Translations under genes and position numbers: made by a program
From: CAYNKA01 sp964397655
GTDB lineage: Bacteria; Spirochaetota; Spirochaetia; DTKZ01
DNA length: 64,000 nt
Assembly: GCA_964397655.1 (NCBI GenBank)
Contig: CAYNKA010000003.1
Span: forward strand, 124,001 to 188,000
Direction: 5' to 3'
The notes under the pieces: generated by a model
What the model saw: the letters and a program-made list of their open reading frames with translations, nothing else
Told to the model about the DNA's origin: nothing
The model's database searches: none
In this document: one piece after another, positions 59,527 through 64,000 of the stretch
Layout of the letters: each line of letters begins with the position of its first letter
Position numbering within the stretch: position 1 is the stretch's first letter

Positions 59527-60402
59527 TTATCCTTTTTCTTCCACAAGAATGAATCGCTCCCCTTTTTCCAGGAGCCCGACGAGATACGACAGATTGTAGA
59601 ACGACATCCAGAGGCCGGGGGCCTCCTCGAAGTCGCGGTGGAGGGTGCCGGAGTCGCGGAGCTCCCGCAGGTTCTCGGGAAGGACGGCCGCGGTATAGTC
59701 CTTCCGCCAGAGGAGTCCGTCTCCCCGGACGGTTTCCGCGGTTCCGGGAACCGTCCTGAAGCCGGCGGCGAGACGCCCCGCCCTTTCCAGCTCCTCGAAG
59801 TCCCCCCGTTCGGGGAAGAGAAGCCGCTCGACGTCTTCCTTGAACGCGAGGAGGGGCAGGTCTCCGTCCTTCTCCTCGCGGTAGACCGCGGGCATCCCGA
59901 GGCTCTTCCTCATGAAGCCGGAGAGCTCGATCATCCTGTCGACCCTCTGCTTCGTCTTCTTCAGGCCGTCGTCCCGGAGGAAGTAGGTCTCGTAGTAGCG
60001 GATCTCCCCCTTCCTGATGTCCCAGAGCTTGAAGGGATCGATGAGGGAAGAGGTCCATGCGCCGCCGGCTCTGCGCAGACGGAGCGAGCCCGAGGCCTCG
60101 TACAGGCCCTCGGTCCAGCCGTTCGGCCAGTTCCCGAAGACCCGGGCCTCCAGGGCGTTGAAGGCATACTCGTCCGGCCCGAGGGCGACGAGCTCCCCGC
60201 GCACCGTCATCGAGGGGACGAGGGGAGAGACGATCTCGGCCGGGATCGGCCCGGATCCGGGAGCCGCCTCCGCGAGCGGCCTCACCGCGACTACGGGCCT
60301 GCTCCTCCAGTCGACGTTCTCCGTCCTGAAGAGGCTGCGGGGGCTCGCGCAGGAAACGAGCGCCGCTGCCAGGACGACGGTGAACCAGCGTTTCGATTTC
60401 AT
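59527..60402 (-). CDS. Predicted lipoprotein of the TonB operon
   Basis: A 291-residue protein I do not recognise. The ATG at 60402, after AGGAGG, starts a signal peptide with lipobox LVSC (Cys about 18), so it is lipid-anchored, probably on the periplasmic side or at the outer membrane. The rest is soluble, with many aromatic residues in the middle (IRYYETYFLRDDG near 143) and a Glu-rich C-terminus. It lies between the receptor and exbB, so it may be a partner lipoprotein that binds or processes the receptor's ligand. The larger open frame upstream is shadow. Confidence 0.75.
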   Translation of the reverse strand: MKSKRWFTVVLAAALVSCASPRSLFRTENVDWRSRPVVAVRPLAEAAPGSGPIPAEIVSPLVPSMTVRGELVALGPDEYAFNALEARVFGNWPNGWTEGLYEASGSLRLRRAGGAWTSSLIDPFKLWDIRKGEIRYYETYFLRDDGLKKTKQRVDRMIELSGFMRKSLGMPAVYREEKDGDLPLLAFKEDVERLLFPERGDFEELERAGRLAAGFRTVPGTAETVRGDGLLWRKDYTAAVLPENLRELRDSGTLHRDFEEAPGLWMSFYNLSYLVGLLEKGERFILVEEKG

Positions 60403-60412
60403 CGCCTTCCTC

Positions 60413-62989
60413 CTAATACGACGCCCGATACCCGAGGCTGACGATCGGGAAGCTGAAGCCCTCGGAGGCGGCACTCGTGTCCTTGCCCGTGTACTGGTCG
60501 GTTCTGACTTCTCCGGAGGACGGTCCGAACTTGGCGAGCAGCGGAGAGAGGAGATCCTCCGCCCCGACGTAGATCTCATGGTACACCTTCCCGCCCTCCG
60601 TGTAGAAGTGAAACGAGAGCTTCATGTCCAGGGGCAGCACCCAGCCGCGGCGGTTGTAATCGTCGTAGTAGGTCCGCCGCGTGTACATCTCGGCTATCGA
60701 CTGGGAACCGTCCTTGTTCTCGAACTTGGCGAAGAACATCTGCCTGTCGCCGTAGCGCGGAAGCGGAGTTCCCGTGGCGAAAGACAGCTTCGTCGTCCAG
60801 GTCACCTTCTCCGCGGGCTTCACGTTCACGAGGAGGTTGAGGCTGTGGAACCGATGGAAGCTCGGGTAGTACCACTTCCCCCTGGGGTCGGAGGATTCGT
60901 CGTCGCCGGCGGAGTTGTCGGTCGATCCGTCGGACTCCGGATTGAGGTAGCGCGCCCAGATGAAGGAGTAGCTCAGCATGCCGTCGATGAAGCGGGAGGT
61001 CTTCCGGTCGAGGAGGATGTCGAAGCCGGCCACGTGCCCGGTCCCGTCGTTGTGGACGCGCACCTCCTTCTCCTGTTCGCCGCCCGCGTCCGCGACCGTC
61101 ACCAGGTTGTAGTAGAACCGGTCGTAGACGTACTTGTAGTAGCCCTCGATCTTGAAGCGCCAGCCCAGGGGGAAGACTCCCTCCCAGCCGCCGACCGTCA
61201 TGAAGGTCTTGGGCACCTTGACGTCGTAGTCCTCGAGGCCCATGTCCTTGGTGAGAAAGAGGGACTCGAAGGGCACCTTCGAAAAGATCCCGGTTCCCAG
61301 GCTGAAGGCCGACTTCTCCAGGAAGCCGCCGCCTTCGAGCTCCGGCATGTACTTGAGGAGGACCCTGGGGCCGAGGACCGGCTTCGTATTGAGCGTGAAG
61401 CCCTCGCCCATGAAGTAGCCGTGGTCGACGCGGAGGCCCAAGTCCCCTTCGAGCCGGTCCGGGATCAGCTTCGCCCGCAGGCTGAGGTAGGCGAAGGAGG
61501 TGAGCACGTCGTTGTCCTCGGCGGCGATCGAGTAGACGATCTTTTTATAGGCGGGAGTCCCGTCCGCCTCGAAGACGATGGACCAGAAGGTGCCGCCCTG
61601 GTCGTAGCGCATCATGCCGAGGAAGAAGCCCGCCCCGGTTTCCAGGGAATAATTATCCGCGGCCTGCCAGTCCGCGTCGCCCCGGAACTGGAAGTGGTGG
61701 AGGGTGTTCGTGCTCCGGAACTTCGATTCGGCGTCCACCGAGAAGGTGTCGCCCGAGGATAGGCCGAGAAGAGCCCCGTACTCGTTCAGGAACTCTTCCG
61801 AGTAGGCCCGGGTGCCGATCTCGGTGAAGCTGCCGTCGACGTTCGAAGTCCACCTTTCGTAGCCGCCCAGGAAACTCACGAAGAGCTTGTCCCCCGCGAG
61901 CCACTTGAGGCCCGTGTTCACGAAGACGTCCTGGTTGGAGTACTTGAAGTCGAAGGTGTTGGATATCTCCTTGGAAAGATCCGCGTCCGGATCGAGGGCC
62001 TTGATGCCGATGCCGTCCTGCCCGACGAAGCTGTTGACGTACCATTCCAAACCCGGCGTGGGCCGCCAGAAGGTCTTGAAGTAGAAGTCGTAGATGTAGG
62101 GGTAGCGCGAGAAGGTCACCCCCTGGTCCTCGAGCAGCTTGCCGGTGAGGGCGAAGACGAGGTCGTACTTCGTGAGGCGGCAGCCCGCGAAGAAGCCGGC
62201 CGTTTCATCGTCCTCCGCCAGGGGGATCTGGACGAAGCCGTCCATGGTGGATATGGACTGGGCGAACTCCCACCGGAGGCCCTGGTTCGGCTTCACCGTG
62301 TTGATCTCGAGGAGGCCGCTCGTGGCCTGGCCGTACTTGACGGGGAAGATCCCGGCAGAAAGCTTCACCGAATCCACGAGGTGCGGGTTGAAGATGGAGA
62401 CCGCCCCGCCCCAATGGTAGGGGTACTTGATGACGAAGCCGTCCATCACGTGGGTGAGCCCGTCGGGCTCGCCGCCCCGTACCGAGAGGTAGGAGTTGAA
62501 CGAGCCGGAATAGCTCACGCCCGGGAGGATCCGCACGGTGTTCATCACGTCCTCCATGAGGCCGATCATGGCGGTCGTCTTCACCATCTCCTTCTCCGCG
62601 ACTACCGACACCCCGAGGGCCTCGTCGCTCGCGCCGATCGCCCGCTCCTCCACGACGAGCTCGTCGGCCTCGAGGACCCCCTCGATGACCATCTTGAGCT
62701 CCACCTGTTTCCGCGGGTCCTTCACGATCGCGCGGCTCGTCTCGTAGCCGACGAGCTGGGCGACGACGAGGCCTCGGCCGAAGGGGGCAGCCCCGGTTTC
62801 GATCGTCGCGTTTCCGCCGGCGTCGGTGACCGCCCTGGCGCCCGAGTTCGTCTCCTGGAGCGCAACGCCTTCCAGGGGAATGCCGAGGTCCCGGTCCGTC
62901 ACCCGCACCCGGATCTTCTCGGCCGAAGCGTCTATGCCGAGCAGGAGGAAAACCGCGGCCAGGACCGCGGCGAGCGGACTGCCTTTCAT
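60413..62989 (-). CDS. TonB-dependent outer-membrane receptor
   Basis: Ligand-gated outer-membrane barrel of 858 residues. From the ATG at 62989 come a signal peptide (about 1-23) and a carboxypeptidase-regulatory-like beta domain (about 24-105; RVRVTDRDLGIPLEGVALQE). A plug follows (about 110-240) with ILPGVSYSGSFNSYLSVRGG near 155 and MDGFVIKYPYHWGG near 183. The long beta-barrel ends in an aromatic residue (SLGYRASY). The start shares one base with the gntR stop. No typical N-terminal TonB box is obvious. The ligand could be a siderophore, cobalamin or glycan. Confidence 0.92.
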   Translation of the reverse strand: MKGSPLAAVLAAVFLLLGIDASAEKIRVRVTDRDLGIPLEGVALQETNSGARAVTDAGGNATIETGAAPFGRGLVVAQLVGYETSRAIVKDPRKQVELKMVIEGVLEADELVVEERAIGASDEALGVSVVAEKEMVKTTAMIGLMEDVMNTVRILPGVSYSGSFNSYLSVRGGEPDGLTHVMDGFVIKYPYHWGGAVSIFNPHLVDSVKLSAGIFPVKYGQATSGLLEINTVKPNQGLRWEFAQSISTMDGFVQIPLAEDDETAGFFAGCRLTKYDLVFALTGKLLEDQGVTFSRYPYIYDFYFKTFWRPTPGLEWYVNSFVGQDGIGIKALDPDADLSKEISNTFDFKYSNQDVFVNTGLKWLAGDKLFVSFLGGYERWTSNVDGSFTEIGTRAYSEEFLNEYGALLGLSSGDTFSVDAESKFRSTNTLHHFQFRGDADWQAADNYSLETGAGFFLGMMRYDQGGTFWSIVFEADGTPAYKKIVYSIAAEDNDVLTSFAYLSLRAKLIPDRLEGDLGLRVDHGYFMGEGFTLNTKPVLGPRVLLKYMPELEGGGFLEKSAFSLGTGIFSKVPFESLFLTKDMGLEDYDVKVPKTFMTVGGWEGVFPLGWRFKIEGYYKYVYDRFYYNLVTVADAGGEQEKEVRVHNDGTGHVAGFDILLDRKTSRFIDGMLSYSFIWARYLNPESDGSTDNSAGDDESSDPRGKWYYPSFHRFHSLNLLVNVKPAEKVTWTTKLSFATGTPLPRYGDRQMFFAKFENKDGSQSIAEMYTRRTYYDDYNRRGWVLPLDMKLSFHFYTEGGKVYHEIYVGAEDLLSPLLAKFGPSSGEVRTDQYTGKDTSAASEGFSFPIVSLGYRASY

Positions 62990-63372
62990 CACCGTCCTCC
63001 TCCCCCGTCGGGATTCCTCATCCTCTCCTCGCACATGTGCGCCATGTCCTCGGCGGAAAATCCGAGGAGATCGAGCCGCCTGAAGATCGAGGGCAGCTCG
63101 TCCTTGAGGAACCGTTCCCGCTCGAGGGCGAGGGACTTCGCGAAGCCGTCCTTCGCGACGAAGTAGCCGATCCCGCGCTGGGTCTCGAGGATGCCCGCGT
63201 CCTGGAGGTGGGTGTAGGTCCTCATGACCGTGTTCGGATTGACCTCGAGTTCGGCCGCGGTCTCCCGCACGGACGGGATGCGGTCGCCCTCCCTCCATCT
63301 CCGGCGCAGGATGCGCTCCACGATGAGGTCCGCGATCTGAAGGTAGATGGCCTGCGGGTTCCTAAACTCCAT
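62989..63372 (-). CDS. GntR-family regulator, YtrA subfamily
   Basis: Short 127-residue regulator: a winged helix-turn-helix (about 8-75; VRETAAELEVNPNTVMRTYTHLQ) plus a short helical dimerisation tail rather than a full ligand domain, typical of YtrA. YtrA proteins usually repress adjacent ABC-transporter operons. Here it sits between a membrane-protein gene, which it overlaps by 11 bases, and the TonB-dependent receptor, so it probably controls this operon. Confidence 0.9.
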   Translation of the reverse strand: MEFRNPQAIYLQIADLIVERILRRRWREGDRIPSVRETAAELEVNPNTVMRTYTHLQDAGILETQRGIGYFVAKDGFAKSLALERERFLKDELPSIFRRLDLLGFSAEDMAHMCEERMRNPDGGGGR

Positions 63373-64000
63373 GACTGACCTGGACCTTCCGGATTCTTAC
63401 ATAGGTGAGGACCCAGCACGCGGGCGCGAGGACCGCCCAGAAGAGCACGACGGCGATCGTCTTGACCGTCTCGAAGAAGGCCGTGAGGTCCCTTTGAGCC
63501 TCGGAGTTCAGGCGGAGCTGGAAGGCGTCCGAGGGGAATTCCAGGCTCAGGGAAAACTGCCCGTGGAAGACCCCGTAGCGGGAATTCACGTACCAGGCGA
63601 AGAACAGTCCCGCGAGGATGAGGACGAGCACGATGCAGACCACCGTCTTGATGAAGTGGTTCTTCCTGAAGAGGATGGCCCCGTAGAGGAAGACGCTCTG
63701 GACGACGAAGTACTTGAGAGCGACCGCGATTTCGAGCTCGACGAAGGGATTGAAGACCGGATGCCCCCGCCCGACTATGACCGCGTTGAGGACCTCGGAG
63801 AGCGCGGACGCCGGGCAGTAGACCGCCAGGCTCGCGATGAAGTAACCGACCGACGAATAGAGCAGGCGGGTGAGGAATTTCTCGAGGTTCGAGGCCGGCA
63901 GCATGAGCCAAGCGTGGTTCGTCTCCTTCCGGTGGGTCTCGACGAACATGAGGCTCGAGGAGATGAAGCCGCCGAAGAACAGGAATACGCCGTAGAGTCC
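63362..64000 (-). CDS. Multi-pass membrane protein (ABC-2-permease-like), N-terminus beyond window
   Basis: Open to the right window edge; the first in-window Met at 63949 is probably internal because the frame continues upstream as LYGVFLFFGGFISSS with no stop. At least 212 residues, with hydrophobic segments after the ETNHAWLMLPASNLEKFLTR segment, in the middle (KYFVVQSVFLYGAILF and TVVCIVLVLILAGLFF) and near the C-terminus (IAVVLFWAVLAPACWVLTYV). The E/H-rich loop followed by W-L-M-L-P-A-S recalls ABC-2-type permeases that neighbour YtrA regulators. An ATPase gene would be expected further right. Confidence 0.65.
   Translation of the reverse strand, partial: GLYGVFLFFGGFISSSLMFVETHRKETNHAWLMLPASNLEKFLTRLLYSSVGYFIASLAVYCPASALSEVLNAVIVGRGHPVFNPFVELEIAVALKYFVVQSVFLYGAILFRKNHFIKTVVCIVLVLILAGLFFAWYVNSRYGVFHGQFSLSLEFPSDAFQLRLNSEAQRDLTAFFETVKTIAVVLFWAVLAPACWVLTYVRIRKVQVSHGV

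Noticed and set aside
60017..61762. 581-codon rightward frame opposite the TonB receptor
   Set aside because: Antisense shadow of a gene with signal peptide, plug and barrel.

Overview
Organism. The window is G+C-rich and densely coded. It looks like a chromosome segment of a diderm, fermentative or facultative bacterium, most likely a high-GC member of the Spirochaetota. The best taxonomic hint is a 31-residue, Lys/Arg-rich AURKAIP1/COX24-type protein at 34753-34848, whose sequence resembles what I remember from spirochaetes. TRAP and tripartite tricarboxylate (TTT) transporters, split transketolase subunits, a PHP-UvrD fusion and a complete TonB system fit an outer-membrane-bearing heterotroph. 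This placement comes from recalled family patterns, not a search. No rRNA, tRNA, insertion sequence, prophage or CRISPR array was seen.

Left part (1-19445): 2-oxo-acid and citrate metabolism. A partial dihydrolipoamide dehydrogenase (E3) faces left. A TRAP transporter (dctPQM) and an E1-alpha/E1-beta/E2 operon of acetoin/pyruvate dehydrogenase type flank a divergent sigma-54 activator gene. Both operons carry near-consensus -24/-12 promoters, so import and oxidation of one substrate look co-regulated. Tail to tail with it, a long leftward run encodes citrate lyase (citC-D-E-F-XG), lipoate ligase, a PNPOx-like protein and a second E1/E2 set. This could take citrate to oxaloacetate and, via pyruvate, to acetyl-CoA.

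Middle (19446-41540): a CorA-type channel behind a possible leader peptide, TrmJ, an old-yellow-enzyme reductase, a xylitol-type dehydrogenase and an EndoQ/PHP-UvrD helicase fusion. Next comes a sugar-phosphate module (rpiB-like, two-part transketolase, UTRA-type GntR regulator) preceded by a divergent transaldolase-like gene. Then a VanY-type lipoprotein, the tiny ribosomal protein with dxs, an M20 peptidase, YjbQ, a Na/Pi cotransporter gene broken by an in-frame amber codon, a LysR regulator, a PRUNE-like DHH phosphoesterase and a CYTH-like protein.

Right part (41541-64000): a rightward TTT transporter (tctC-B-A). It is followed by a nine-gene leftward catabolic operon: FCD GntR regulator, UroD-like protein, TIM-barrel isomerase, second TTT transporter, second isomerase, Gfo/Idh/MocA dehydrogenase and third isomerase. 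Then an AhpD-like protein, a D-2-hydroxyacid dehydrogenase, an MFS exporter and a leftward TonB operon: membrane protein, YtrA-type GntR, TonB-dependent receptor, lipoprotein, ExbB, two ExbD, TonB, GNAT and a shrunken VOC gene.

All three binding-protein-dependent transporters have a strong hairpin directly after the binding-protein gene, which suggests a shared way of setting binding protein in excess over membrane subunits.
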